63,440 nucleotides of DNA from Methylaequor sp002691245 (GTDB lineage: Bacteria > Pseudomonadota > Alphaproteobacteria > Methylaequorales > Methylaequoraceae), in NCBI GenBank assembly GCA_002691245.1, contig NZHH01000035.1, positions 1 to 63,440 of the forward strand. Reading direction: 5' to 3'. The notes beneath the pieces were generated by a model. It ran no database searches, had not been told where the DNA came from, and saw only the letters and a list, made by a program, of their open reading frames with translations. Both the position numbers and the translations under genes were made by a program. The stretch's first letter is position 1; every line of letters begins with the position of its first letter. Positions 1-9,224 of the stretch are shown piece after piece.

Positions 1-2042
1 AAAAAATTAATGAAAGAAGAAAAAGAATTGAAAAAATTGGTTACGATTATTTTAAAAACGAACCAAACCTTAAAGAAAATGCAGGGTCAATTCGTGATAT
101 AAATTTAATTTTTTGGATTTTATGTGTATACAAAATTCTTAATCATACACATTCAGCTATAATTTTAAACATACTAACTTCTAAAGAAGAAAAAAAACTA
201 AAATCATCCTTTGAATTTTTATTACTTCTTAGATGTCATTTACATTATCAAAGCGGAAGATTAAATGATGTTTTATTATNTGATTATCAGTTTGCAATAT
301 CAAGAAAAATTTTCTCTAATTTGAAGTTAAAAAATGATGAGAATAAGAATATTTTTGTTGAAAGATTGATGAAAGAATATTTTTTTCACATAAGAAACAT
401 AAAAAATCTAACAGAAATTTTCTCTCAAATATTAGAACAAGTATTGAGTGGTAAATTAAAAAACATCGATCTTAAAATACCCAATATAAAACCAACAGTT
501 TTTTTTTCAAATTATTTAAGGAAACTTTCAATTAGAGAAGATAATGCAATTGGTAGAAGAATTATTTTAGAAAGTATAGATAAATTAAATAAAAAAGAAT
601 TACTAACAACTAATAATTTAACTTCATTTAAAAAGATTCTTTTNTCTAAGAAAAAGAATAAATTAGCTTTGCTATTTGATTTGGGAGTTTTATCAAAAAT
701 CATACCTGAGTTTGCCGAAATTTCTTTTTTGCCACAGTTTGACAGATTTCATTCACTTTCAGTTGGTCAGCATACATTAAAGGCAATGAGTATTTTAAAA
801 GATCTTGAAGGAAAAAAAATAAAAAAAATCCAATATAAATTTTTTTATGACGAATATAAAAAAAAGTTTAATAAAAGAGCCCTTTACTATGCAACATTAC
901 TGCATGATATTGGAAAAGGCAAAGGCGGTGAGCATAACAAAAGAGGTGCAGAACTAGCCAAGANAATCGTTTTAAGATTCCAAGAAAAACAAGAAACAAT
1001 AAAAGACACATATTGGCTTGTGTATAATCATTCACTTCTGAGTAATTACGCATTCAAAAAAGATTTAGAGGATCATTCTGTGATTATTAAACTAAGTGAG
1101 AAAATACAAAATATTCCAAGATTAAGAGCTTTATTTTTTTTAACTGTGACAGACATATCAGCTGTTGATCAAGGCGTTTGGAACAATTGGAAATCTAGTT
1201 TATTAAGACAATTATTTTTAAAACTTGAACATCAAATAAAGTCTCCGAAAGAAATTANAAGTTTAAATGAGAAANTTCAACANATCCGATTGAATATCTT
1301 GAAATATTCAAAGAAAATTTCGAAAAGAACGTTAGACAGAATTGCGAAGATAACATACCCAAGTTATTGGCTATTGCAATCAGAGAAAATGATAATTTTT
1401 CAAATTGAAAATTTCCTTACAAATATGAAAAATGAGTTCAATTTTGTTTTAAGAAAGTCAGATGATAAATCTTTTTATGAATTAATAATTTTTACAAAAG
1501 ACAAATATTACTTATTTCTCAATTTGATTTCAATTTTTGTTTTAGAGGGATTGTCTGTTTTTGAAGCAAGAATATTTACATTGGATGACGGGACTGTGAT
1601 TGACACTTTCAAGTTTTCTTTTGATGAAAGAAAGAATTTCAATCAATCAGATATTGATAGAATTATAAGGTCGGTCGAAAATAAATTAAAATATCTAGGA
1701 GATGGAAAAACTTTTGAAATTAAGGATTGCCATGACAAAGAACTTAAATTATTGAATATTAGATCTGATGTAGATATTGATAACGATTCATCTGCTACCT
1801 ATACAATTTTGAATGTGAAAACAAATAATAGGCCCCTATTATTATACGATATATCAAAAATACTTATTAAAAATAAAATAATTATTTCAATGGCAAAGAT
1901 TTCAACTTATGGTGATTTTGTTGAAGACAGTTTTCATTTACGAAGTGAATATGGATTAAAGATTAATAATACTGACGTTATAAATAAATTAGTAGATGAG
2001 ATTAAAAAGAAACTTCTTTTTAGGTTAAATGATGTTATTTAA
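1..2042 (+). CDS. glnD: PII uridylyltransferase/uridylyl-removing enzyme GlnD (5'-truncated by window edge)
   Basis: GlnD uridylylates and deuridylylates the PII signal protein in response to glutamine, controlling nitrogen assimilation. The reading frame is open from base 3, so the N-terminal nucleotidyltransferase domain lies outside the window. Visible parts, in order, are the helical GlnD/GlnE segment (NLKENAGSIRD, about bases 66-98, then LHYQSGRLND near 240-269), the HD phosphohydrolase domain with LLHDIGKGKGG near 895-925, and two C-terminal ACT domains (about 1480-1690 and 1800-1980). A TTG at 321 could be mistaken for a start, but the conserved GlnD sequence upstream of it rules that out. 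The end overlaps murJ by 14 bases, the usual alphaproteobacterial neighbour. One N at 280 does not break the frame. Confidence 0.95.
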   Translation, partial: KINERRKRIEKIGYDYFKNEPNLKENAGSIRDINLIFWILCVYKILNHTHSAIILNILTSKEEKKLKSSFEFLLLLRCHLHYQSGRLNDVLLXDYQFAISRKIFSNLKLKNDENKNIFVERLMKEYFFHIRNIKNLTEIFSQILEQVLSGKLKNIDLKIPNIKPTVFFSNYLRKLSIREDNAIGRRIILESIDKLNKKELLTTNNLTSFKKILXSKKKNKLALLFDLGVLSKIIPEFAEISFLPQFDRFHSLSVGQHTLKAMSILKDLEGKKIKKIQYKFFYDEYKKKFNKRALYYATLLHDIGKGKGGEHNKRGAELAKXIVLRFQEKQETIKDTYWLVYNHSLLSNYAFKKDLEDHSVIIKLSEKIQNIPRLRALFFLTVTDISAVDQGVWNNWKSSLLRQLFLKLEHQIKSPKEIXSLNEKXQXIRLNILKYSKKISKRTLDRIAKITYPSYWLLQSEKMIIFQIENFLTNMKNEFNFVLRKSDDKSFYELIIFTKDKYYLFLNLISIFVLEGLSVFEARIFTLDDGTVIDTFKFSFDERKNFNQSDIDRIIRSVENKLKYLGDGKTFEIKDCHDKELKLLNIRSDVDIDNDSSATYTILNVKTNNRPLLLYDISKILIKNKIIISMAKISTYGDFVEDSFHLRSEYGLKINNTDVINKLVDEIKKKLLFRLNDVI

Positions 2043-3600
2043 AATTGTCTCGATAGTAGGCTCACTTACTTTTCTTAGTAGAATACTTGGATATTTTAGG
2101 GATTTATTAATTGCAAGGGTAGTCGGTGCAAGTATGATTTCAGATTGCTTTTTTGTTGCCTTTAAACTTCCTAATCTTTTTAGAAGAATTTTTGGTGAGG
2201 GAGCCATGAATGCCGCTTTTATTCCTATAGTCTCAGGAATCAAATCAAAAAGTGGTTTAGAGAATTCTGATAAATTTTTTTCCAGTATTTTTTCATTTTT
2301 ATTAGTTTTCTTAACCATCTTTGTAATAATAGCTGAGATTTTCATGCCTTTAATTATTACTATTTTAGCTCCAGGCTTTGTTTCTAATGATGGTAAGTTT
2401 TTACTTGCAGTTGATCTATCAAGACTCGCATTTCCATTTGTATTATTCGTTTGTTTAACGTCATTAATGGGCGCTTACATGAATACTTTAGGTAAATTTG
2501 CATCAATGGCTATTACACCTATTATTTTGAATTTGACGTTAATATTTGTATTAATAATTTTTTTTAACGTTGATAATAAAGTTGTAATTTCAAGATCTTT
2601 AAGTTTTACAATCTCAATAGCAGGGCTTTTTCAATTAATTTGGATGTACTTTATTATNAAACGAAATAAAAGGACATTATCTATAAATTTTTTAATTATA
2701 AGTAAATTTCAAAAAATAAAAGAAGTTAGAAATTTTCTTAGTTTACTGATTCCTGCAATTCTAGGTAATGGCGCTTATCAAATAAATCTTTTGATAGACA
2801 TGATATTAGCATCCACACTTCCTGATGGGTCAATATCTTATTTGTATTATGCGGACAGAATAAATCAGCTCCCATTAGGGGTTCTTGGAATTGCAATAAG
2901 CACAGCTTTACTTCCAGTCTTATCTTTACAAATGAAAGAAAAAAAGAGGAAAGAAGCAAATAGTAGCATATCGAGTGCAATAAAAATGGGAATTTTTTTA
3001 TCAATTCCTGCTTTCATCGGGTTACTTATTTTTTCTAAAGAAATTATTTATTTTCTTTTTTTTAGAGGAGCCTTTGACTTAAATGATGTAAACCTTACTT
3101 CAACAGCTCTTATGGCATTATGCTTTGGATTGCCAGCTTTTATAATGATCAAAATATTAGTGGTACCTTTTTTTGCAAATGAAGATACAAAGACACCAAT
3201 AAAAGTCGCACTTTTATGTATGATAATTAACTTAATATTAAACTTAATTTTAATTAGAGATTTTCTTCATGTTGGCTTAGCTATTTCGACTTCAATCGCT
3301 GCTTGGATAAATGCTATTATATTGAGTATTTTACTCCACAAAAAATTAGGTTTTGTATTTCAAGTATCCATAATTAAAGTATTCATAAAAGTATTAATTG
3401 CTTCGGTGGTGATGAGTGTTTTCACAACAAAACTTTTCAAATTCCTCCAACTAAAAAATCTTGATTTTTTTAGTACTAATCTTTCTCTCATTACATGTAT
3501 AATTTTTGGAATTATTGTTTATCTGGTCGCAATCTATATATTAGGGACTAAAGAACTAGAGTTAAAAAAATGGAAAAGTCAAAAAAAGAAAATCACTTAG
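2029..3600 (+). CDS. murJ: Lipid II flippase MurJ (MviN)
   Basis: MurJ moves lipid II across the inner membrane for peptidoglycan synthesis. The 523-residue protein begins with the family's hallmark N-terminus (VGSLTFLSRILGYFRD, then FKLPNLFRRIFGEGAMNAAFIP around residues 45-65). It consists almost wholly of hydrophobic segments, about 14 in all, matching the MOP/MviN fold and usual length. Two ATGs (2029 and 2032) are possible starts. It overlaps glnD upstream by 14 bases and trpS downstream by 31 bases, so the three are probably co-transcribed and translationally coupled. Confidence 0.95.
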   Translation: MMLFKIVSIVGSLTFLSRILGYFRDLLIARVVGASMISDCFFVAFKLPNLFRRIFGEGAMNAAFIPIVSGIKSKSGLENSDKFFSSIFSFLLVFLTIFVIIAEIFMPLIITILAPGFVSNDGKFLLAVDLSRLAFPFVLFVCLTSLMGAYMNTLGKFASMAITPIILNLTLIFVLIIFFNVDNKVVISRSLSFTISIAGLFQLIWMYFIXKRNKRTLSINFLIISKFQKIKEVRNFLSLLIPAILGNGAYQINLLIDMILASTLPDGSISYLYYADRINQLPLGVLGIAISTALLPVLSLQMKEKKRKEANSSISSAIKMGIFLSIPAFIGLLIFSKEIIYFLFFRGAFDLNDVNLTSTALMALCFGLPAFIMIKILVVPFFANEDTKTPIKVALLCMIINLILNLILIRDFLHVGLAISTSIAAWINAIILSILLHKKLGFVFQVSIIKVFIKVLIASVVMSVFTTKLFKFLQLKNLDFFSTNLSLITCIIFGIIVYLVAIYILGTKELELKKWKSQKKKIT

Positions 3601-4589
3601 TTTTTTCTGGTGTTCAGCCAACGGGAAACTTGCATTTAGGAAATTATCTTGGAGCAATAAAGAATTGGGTAAATCTTCAACAAACTAATAGATGCATATT
3701 TTGTATTGTAGATTTGCATGCGATTACAACTTCCGAGAACAGACAAGAAATAAAAAAAAATACAAGAGAAGTAGCAGCAGCATATATTGCTGCAGGAATC
3801 GACCCTAACAAAAATATTATATTTGCTCAATCAAATGTATCAGGACACAGCGAACTGTCATGGATTTTAAGTTGTCACACACCTATTGGATGGTTGAATA
3901 GAATGACTCAATTTAAGGACAAAGCGGGTAAAAATAAAGAGAAAGCACCTTTAGGGCTATATTCATACCCGGTTCTAATGGCAGCAGATATTTTACTTTA
4001 TAAATCAACACATGTCCCTGTGGGTGAGGACCAGAAGCAACACCTAGAATTATGCAGAGACATAGCACAAGCGTTTAATAGAAACTATAATCATAATTTT
4101 TTCCCAATACCTGAACCAGTTATTACAGGAAAGGCTACACGAGTGATGAGTCTAAAGGATGGGTCAAAAAAAATGAGTAAGTCTGACCCCTCCGAGCAAT
4201 CAAGAATAAATATGACTGATGATTCAGAAATGATAAGAAAAAAAATTCAAAAAGCAAAAACGGACTCTCTTCCATTTCCTAATGAAATTCTAGAACTAGA
4301 TAATAGGCCAGAAATTTTAAATTTGATTAACATATTTGCAGCATTGAGTAATCTTTCATCAGAAAAAATAATATCGGATTACAAAATTAAAGATTTTAGT
4401 GCTTTCAAGAAGGACTTAAGTAATCTAGTTGGTGAGGAGATTTCTAAGATTTCTGTTGAAATGAAAAAATTATTAGAGGACGAAANTTATCTCGACACTA
4501 TAATAAAAAAAGGGTCAGAGAGAGCAGATGAAATTTCAGAAAAAAATCTTAAAGAATTAAAGAATATAATTGGATTTTTTGGGGCATGA
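3570..4589 (+). CDS. trpS: Tryptophanyl-tRNA synthetase
   Basis: This class I aminoacyl-tRNA synthetase charges tRNA-Trp. The 339-residue protein has the HIGH-type signature GNLHLGNYLGAIKNW at about residues 18-32 and the KMSKS loop (KKMSKSDPSEQ) near residue 200, with the GEDQ segment (VPVGEDQKQHLEL) of the tryptophan site between them. The length is typical of bacterial TrpS. The start lies inside the end of murJ, and the stop overlaps the next start in an ATGA. Confidence 0.97.
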   Translation: MEKSKKENHLVFSGVQPTGNLHLGNYLGAIKNWVNLQQTNRCIFCIVDLHAITTSENRQEIKKNTREVAAAYIAAGIDPNKNIIFAQSNVSGHSELSWILSCHTPIGWLNRMTQFKDKAGKNKEKAPLGLYSYPVLMAADILLYKSTHVPVGEDQKQHLELCRDIAQAFNRNYNHNFFPIPEPVITGKATRVMSLKDGSKKMSKSDPSEQSRINMTDDSEMIRKKIQKAKTDSLPFPNEILELDNRPEILNLINIFAALSNLSSEKIISDYKIKDFSAFKKDLSNLVGEEISKISVEMKKLLEDEXYLDTIIKKGSERADEISEKNLKELKNIIGFFGA

Positions 4590-5500
4590 GTTTTTATCTT
4601 CCAATAGCTGACATACAAATAAACTTAATTTTAATTTTATTCTTTGGTTTTATTGTTGGTTTTATGTCAGGNTTATTTGGAGTTGGAGGTGGTTTTTTGA
4701 TGACNCCTTTATTGATTTTTATGGGAATACCGCCTGCGACCGCCGTAGGAACAGAGTCTGTTCAGATTTTAGGGTCTTCTGTTTCTGGTGCAATGGCTCA
4801 TGGTCTTAAAAAAAATATTGACTATGAAATTGGAGCGTTTCTCCTTGTAGGAGGTATATTTGGGTCTACTATAGGTGTAATATTATTTAACTTTTTAAAA
4901 GAATCAGGAAATATTGATTTAATTATTAAATTTCTTTATATACTTTTTTTGGCGGTGATTGGAACACTCATGTTGATTGAAAGTACAATTTCAATCTTCA
5001 AAGAAAAAAAAACCGAAAATAAAGCTATAAAAAGAGAAAGAACTTTCTTAGATCTTCTGCCTTTGAAGTTGAAATTCAGGAATTCCAAAATTTATATCTC
5101 TATATTATTACCAATCTTTGTTGGTATTTTTGTTGGTTTATTATCGGCATTTATGGGAGTGGGAGGAGGATTTGTAATGGTCCCTGCTATGATTTATATC
5201 TTTAGAATGGGCACTGTCCTTGCAATAGGAACATCACTTTTTCAAATTGTTTTTGTTACACTAAATGTATCTATTCTTCATGCAACATTTAACTATTCTG
5301 TTGATTTAATATTAGCAATTTTTCTTTTGATTGGCGGTGTTGTAGGTGCTCAATATGGTTCAAAATTTACTTCTAAATTTAAAGGCGAACAAATAAGAGT
5401 TCTTTTAGCCATGATAGTTTTGGTTGTGTGTATAAAAATGGGTATTGAGTTGGTTAATGAACCACTCAATAACTCAAGGATTATTTTACAAAATGTTTAA
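4586..5500 (+). CDS. TSUP-family sulfite/sulfonate exporter (TauE/SafE)
   Basis: This 304-residue inner-membrane protein of the TauE/SafE (TSUP) family is predicted to export sulfite, sulfonates or related organosulfur anions. It has two homologous halves, each with the family's glycine motif (GVGGGFLM near residue 32, GVGGGFVMVPAM near residue 190), and about 8 hydrophobic segments. It overlaps trpS by 4 bases (ATGA). The next gene, a TIGR02186 protein, is its usual alphaproteobacterial partner. The pair sits between trpS and usp, which are adjacent in many relatives, so it looks like a lineage insertion. The exact substrate cannot be read from the sequence. Confidence 0.85.
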   Translation: MSFYLPIADIQINLILILFFGFIVGFMSXLFGVGGGFLMXPLLIFMGIPPATAVGTESVQILGSSVSGAMAHGLKKNIDYEIGAFLLVGGIFGSTIGVILFNFLKESGNIDLIIKFLYILFLAVIGTLMLIESTISIFKEKKTENKAIKRERTFLDLLPLKLKFRNSKIYISILLPIFVGIFVGLLSAFMGVGGGFVMVPAMIYIFRMGTVLAIGTSLFQIVFVTLNVSILHATFNYSVDLILAIFLLIGGVVGAQYGSKFTSKFKGEQIRVLLAMIVLVVCIKMGIELVNEPLNNSRIILQNV

Positions 5501-6218
5501 AATATTATTATCAAAGTTACTTGTTATAACTTCTATTGTATTAGTTTTTAAGGAAATAAACTCTCAGGTTTTAATTTTTGATTTGTCCGAAAGAAATATT
5601 AAAATTTCTAAAGATGATTTAAATGCTGACTTCACAATTTTTGGATATACAAATTCTACAAGTTCTCTAGTTTTGAAAATAAAAGGACCTAGTCAAAAAG
5701 TAATATTACAAAAGAAGAATAAAATTTTTGGTATGTGGTCATGGAGTAAAACAGGTGAGTTTATTTATCCTGGATTGTTTCATTATTATACAAATAAAGA
5801 CGATGATGAGATTGATTTTGAAGTTAAAAAGGATTTATTTGATAATGTTAAATTAATAGGGAAAGATGACGACAACCTAAAAAAGGACTTAATAGAAAAA
5901 AAAATGTCACTGGATTTGTTCCGAATAAAAAATAACTCATTTCAAACTATAAATAAAAAAATTCCAAACTTTTTTAAAATTCCAGTTAAGTTACCCAAAA
6001 ACTCTCCTGAAGGAATATATACTGTTTCTCTAAATATTATGGATAGTATAAATAATTTTGAAAGTAAAAAAATTGAGATTAAAGTATCTAAACCTGGACT
6101 AAGCTCTTTTATTTTTAAATTTGCTCACAAATTCTCATTTATATACGGTCTTTTTTCTGCTATGATCGCGATAGGTTTAGGATTGTCTGCTGGTTTTGTT
6201 TTTAGAAAATATCTATGA
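5493..6218 (+). CDS. TIGR02186 family (Alph_Pro_TM) exported membrane-anchored protein
   Basis: This family is of unknown biochemical role and is typically paired with TSUP exporters in Alphaproteobacteria. The ATG at 5493 gives a 241-residue protein beginning MFKILLSKLLVITSIVLV, a clean signal peptide; an upstream ATG at 5445 would place this inside the protein and is less likely. Family marks include the IFGYTNS and KKNKIFGMWSW segments. A C-terminal transmembrane helix (FIYGLFSAMIAIGLGLSAGFVF) leaves a short cytoplasmic tail, so most of the protein is probably periplasmic. It overlaps the TSUP gene by 8 bases and usp by 4. Confidence 0.8.
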   Translation: MFKILLSKLLVITSIVLVFKEINSQVLIFDLSERNIKISKDDLNADFTIFGYTNSTSSLVLKIKGPSQKVILQKKNKIFGMWSWSKTGEFIYPGLFHYYTNKDDDEIDFEVKKDLFDNVKLIGKDDDNLKKDLIEKKMSLDLFRIKNNSFQTINKKIPNFFKIPVKLPKNSPEGIYTVSLNIMDSINNFESKKIEIKVSKPGLSSFIFKFAHKFSFIYGLFSAMIAIGLGLSAGFVFRKYL

Positions 6219-6685
6219 TAGAAAAAGAGTTAACATTTTTAGTTGTTTTAGATGACTCAAATGAGATATTTAATGCAATAAGATATGCAGCTAGAAGAAC
6301 TGCCAGAACAAAAGGAAGAGTTGCACTTTTATATACTTTTGAGACTCTAGAATTTAGTCATTGGAAAGCAGTTGAGGATATTGCTGAGATTGAACTAAGA
6401 GAGGAAGCAGAATCAAAGATAAAAGAATATGAAAATTATATTCTTAAATTTACTGATAAAAAACCTAAGAAATTTATAATGAAGGGAGATAGAGTGGAAT
6501 GTATAATAAAGTTTTTGGATGCAAATAAATTTATTTCTAATTTTGTTTTAGCATCTTCTCCTGTCAAAACAGGAAGAGATCCCTTGATCAATACCTTTGC
6601 AATGAAGTATAGCTCAAAAATAAAAGTTCCAATAACAATAATACCTCCAACTTTAACAGAAGAAGAAATTGACAATTTGTCATGA
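6215..6685 (+). CDS. Universal stress protein (UspA family)
   Basis: This 156-residue cytoplasmic protein of the UspA fold starts with LTFLVVLDDSNEIFNAIRYAARRA, matching the family's first strand with its conserved aspartate and first helix. The ATP-binding G-2x-G-9x-G pattern near the C-terminus is not clear (SSPVKTGRDPLINTF), so ATP binding is uncertain. An usp gene next to nfuA is common in Alphaproteobacteria. It is coupled to the preceding gene by an ATGA overlap. The specific stress is unknown. Confidence 0.85.
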   Translation: MIEKELTFLVVLDDSNEIFNAIRYAARRTARTKGRVALLYTFETLEFSHWKAVEDIAEIELREEAESKIKEYENYILKFTDKKPKKFIMKGDRVECIIKFLDANKFISNFVLASSPVKTGRDPLINTFAMKYSSKIKVPITIIPPTLTEEEIDNLS

Positions 6686-6703
6686 TTTAATTAATTTAAT
6701 ATT

Positions 6704-7273
6704 ATGTTTATTCAAACTGAAGATACACCCAACCCAGCAACACTAAAATTTTTGCCTGGTAAAACTATTCTGGAATCCGGAACACTTGAATTTAAAACAA
6801 AAGATGATGCTAAAGATAATAATCTTGCTAGAGAATTATTTTTAAATGAAAACGTTAGTGGTGTGTTTATTGGTAAGGATTTCTTAACGATTACTAAAGT
6901 TGAAAATGTTGAGTGGGAAATCTTAAAGCCAACACTACTCTCAACTATTTTAGATTTTTTTACAACAGGAAATCAAATTTCAAATGAAGGCCCAGGTGAG
7001 CAAGATTCTAGAGAAAAAATAAAATATTCNNAANAAGATCTCGNAATAGTAANAAAAATAAANGAATTATTAGATGAAAGGATAAAACCTGCTGTAGCTC
7101 AAGATGGTGGAGATATAAGTTTCGTNAAATTAAAANAAGGNGTGGTTTTTTTAGAACTAAGAGGAGCATGTTCTGGTTGCCCTAGTTCAACAATCACTCT
7201 TAAATCTGGAATAGAAAACATGCTAAAATATTATATACCAGAGATTGTTTCTGTTGAAGCTGTCAACCAATAA
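6704..7273 (+). CDS. NfuA/NifU-like iron-sulfur cluster scaffold protein
   Basis: This Nfu-type carrier delivers Fe-S clusters to target enzymes. The 189-residue protein has the Nfu N-terminal domain (MFIQTEDTPNPATLKFLPG) and a C-terminal NifU domain with the cluster-binding CxxC in RGACSGCPSSTITLKSGIENML, at about residues 151-154. This is the alphaproteobacterial/mitochondrial NFU1 layout. Several Ns between 7030 and 7141 sit in the linker and early NifU domain and do not disturb the frame. The stop overlaps the next start by one base (TAATG). Confidence 0.93.
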   Translation: MFIQTEDTPNPATLKFLPGKTILESGTLEFKTKDDAKDNNLARELFLNENVSGVFIGKDFLTITKVENVEWEILKPTLLSTILDFFTTGNQISNEGPGEQDSREKIKYXXXDLXIVXKIXELLDERIKPAVAQDGGDISFXKLKXXVVFLELRGACSGCPSSTITLKSGIENMLKYYIPEIVSVEAVNQ

Positions 7274-8226
7274 TGAATAAAACTAATGCTCTCTACAGAA
7301 ATTTAGTTATCCTCTTAATCTCTTTTCTACTTGTCAATCTAGCAATCGGGTTTTACAAAAGCTTCTCAAAAATTAAAAACTTTAACACCTCATCTATAAG
7401 CTTTAGAGTGCAAAATAAGTCGGTTCTTGATTACTTTACTAGCAAATCTACAGTTGACTACATTAGTGAAGCGGAAGAAATGATAGATATTTTTGATAAA
7501 TATAATTTTTCAGTAGAATCCTTTATGAATGAACCATCATCTAGCTTAATAATATTTTCTAGTTGGCCTAAAGATTTTATGAATATAAACTCAGTAAAAA
7601 AAAGAAAAAATCTTTTTATTAATACCTTGCTGCCAATAATTTTTATAGAAAATAGAAAAATACTTGAGGATAGAAAAAAAATTTTAGATTGGTGGAATCA
7701 GTCTGATGGAGAAAGTTTTTCAAGGGAATTTTGGCCTAATTGGTTATTTGAGCTGAGTGAAAAGTACAATTATTCAGAGTCAAGTTTAGGTAATTTACTA
7801 ATNAGAGTTGANATTGTTCCATTNTCTTTANCACTTTCTCAAGCAGCAATTGAGAGTGGTTGGGGTTCATCAAGATATCTAAATGAGGGAAATGCTATAT
7901 TTGGACAATACACTTTTGACAAAAAAAGTGGGATCAAACCAAGAGAAAGAAGAGATGATCAAAAATTTTATGTTAAGAAATTTGCTAACTTATCAGAATC
8001 TGTTGGTTCCTATTTGAAAAATATTAACACCCACAGGGCATATGAGGATTTTAGACAGGAAAGAAGAAAATTAAGAATGAATGGAGAGGATTTGTTAGGA
8101 AATTCTCTAGCTANTTATATGACAAACTACTCTGAAAGAAATTTAGAATATGTTAAAGATATCAAATATCTTATCGAAACAAATAATTTCATGAAGTTTG
8201 ATAAAGTTCAAGGGTTAATGAATTAA
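7273..8226 (+). CDS. Bax/FlgJ-like N-acetylglucosaminidase (peptidoglycan hydrolase)
   Basis: This 317-residue protein has an N-terminal membrane anchor or signal (NLVILLISFLLVNLAIGF) and a C-terminal glucosaminidase (GH73-like) domain. LSQAAIESGWGSSRY (about residues 193-207) carries the catalytic glutamate, followed by NAIFGQYTF and the family's DLLGNSLA-YMTNYSERNLEYV end. The layout matches the Bax proteins of Proteobacteria. It probably trims glycan strands in the periplasm. The next two genes, on the opposite strand, also act on cell-wall material. Its TAA stop shares TTAA with the stop of the convergent deacetylase gene. Confidence 0.82.
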   Translation: MNKTNALYRNLVILLISFLLVNLAIGFYKSFSKIKNFNTSSISFRVQNKSVLDYFTSKSTVDYISEAEEMIDIFDKYNFSVESFMNEPSSSLIIFSSWPKDFMNINSVKKRKNLFINTLLPIIFIENRKILEDRKKILDWWNQSDGESFSREFWPNWLFELSEKYNYSESSLGNLLXRVXIVPXSLXLSQAAIESGWGSSRYLNEGNAIFGQYTFDKKSGIKPRERRDDQKFYVKKFANLSESVGSYLKNINTHRAYEDFRQERRKLRMNGEDLLGNSLAXYMTNYSERNLEYVKDIKYLIETNNFMKFDKVQGLMN

Positions 8227-9224
8227 TTAACTCTTTTAATCATCTTGCCAAACCAAAATATTTTGTTGTCAGTATGTTTATAAGTACAATTCACCCTATA
8301 TCTATTATCAACTCTAAGATTTTTAATGTGCAAAAGAACTTCTTTTNCATTGTTTTTTTTTTGCANTTGGGCAGAGTTATTTATGAAACAATTAATNAGN
8401 TTAGANGGAAATTCNGTTTTGAATCTTAANTCTAAGGTTTCAGTATTTACTGTTGTATCATTAAAATTTAGTTGACTNATTTTTAAAGGATANGAGCTTA
8501 GGATTAACTTNAANCTTTCGAGATCACCAAATTCCTCATTTAATGAATATCTTGGCAATCTAAATTTATTTTCATTNACTGCAACAGGGGCCGAGTGTTG
8601 AGAAAATGCAATTTGGTAACCCATATTTTTTATGATTTTTTCTATTTCGTTATTACTTTCTCCATAAGGGTAAGAAAAGATTTTAGGTTGTATTCCTAAT
8701 TTTTTGTTAATACTGATCTGATTTTGTTTAATGTCTTCTTTCAATTCCTTATGACTCAAATTTAATAAACTTCTATGACTTTTTGAATGATTAAGTATTA
8801 AACCATTGTTTTCTGAGAGAACTTTGAGCATTTCCCAACTCATATAATCCGAATTCTGATTTTTTGATATGAATTTAGAAGAAATAAAAATACTAAAAGG
8901 AATCTTATTTTTTTTTAAAATCGGAAAACCAATTTCATAAAATGACCTGTAGGCGTCATCTACAGTAATAAACACCAAATCTTCTGATATTTTTTCTTTC
9001 TCATTTAAAATTTCAACTAATTCATTTAATGGCTTTACTTTAATATTATTTTTTAANAGGAAATNTATATGTTGATTNAATTTNTCTTTTGATATNCTTG
9101 TAGCTAAATGTTTTTCGTTATCAAATCTATGATACATTANAACTGTAATTTTTGGGTGNTAAGATTTNGAGATTTGAGGAAGAAAAATAAAANTAAAGAC
9201 TAAAAGAAATTTAAAAAAACTCAT
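8223..9224 (-). CDS. Polysaccharide deacetylase family protein, exported
   Basis: This 333-residue protein has an N-terminal signal peptide (MSFFKFLLVF) and a NodB-like carbohydrate esterase 4 domain. Motif 1 is VFITVDDAYRS with the TxDD metal/catalytic aspartates; SKSHRSL supplies the HxxxH/S metal site; FSYPYGE is motif 3. A C-terminal beta-rich tail follows. It probably deacetylates peptidoglycan or an exopolysaccharide in the periplasm. About 20 Ns make many residues ambiguous, especially in the tail. The gene is coupled to the upstream dipeptidase (overlap near 9221-9224). Confidence 0.82.
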   Translation of the reverse strand: MSFFKFLLVFXFIFLPQIXKSXHPKITVXMYHRFDNEKHLATXISKXKXNQHIXFXLKNNIKVKPLNELVEILNEKEKISEDLVFITVDDAYRSFYEIGFPILKKNKIPFSIFISSKFISKNQNSDYMSWEMLKVLSENNGLILNHSKSHRSLLNLSHKELKEDIKQNQISINKKLGIQPKIFSYPYGESNNEIEKIIKNMGYQIAFSQHSAPVAXNENKFRLPRYSLNEEFGDLEXXKLILSXYPLKXSQLNFNDTTVNTETLXLRFKXEFXSXXINCFINNSAQXQKKNNXKEVLLHIKNLRVDNRYRVNCTYKHTDNKIFWFGKMIKRVN

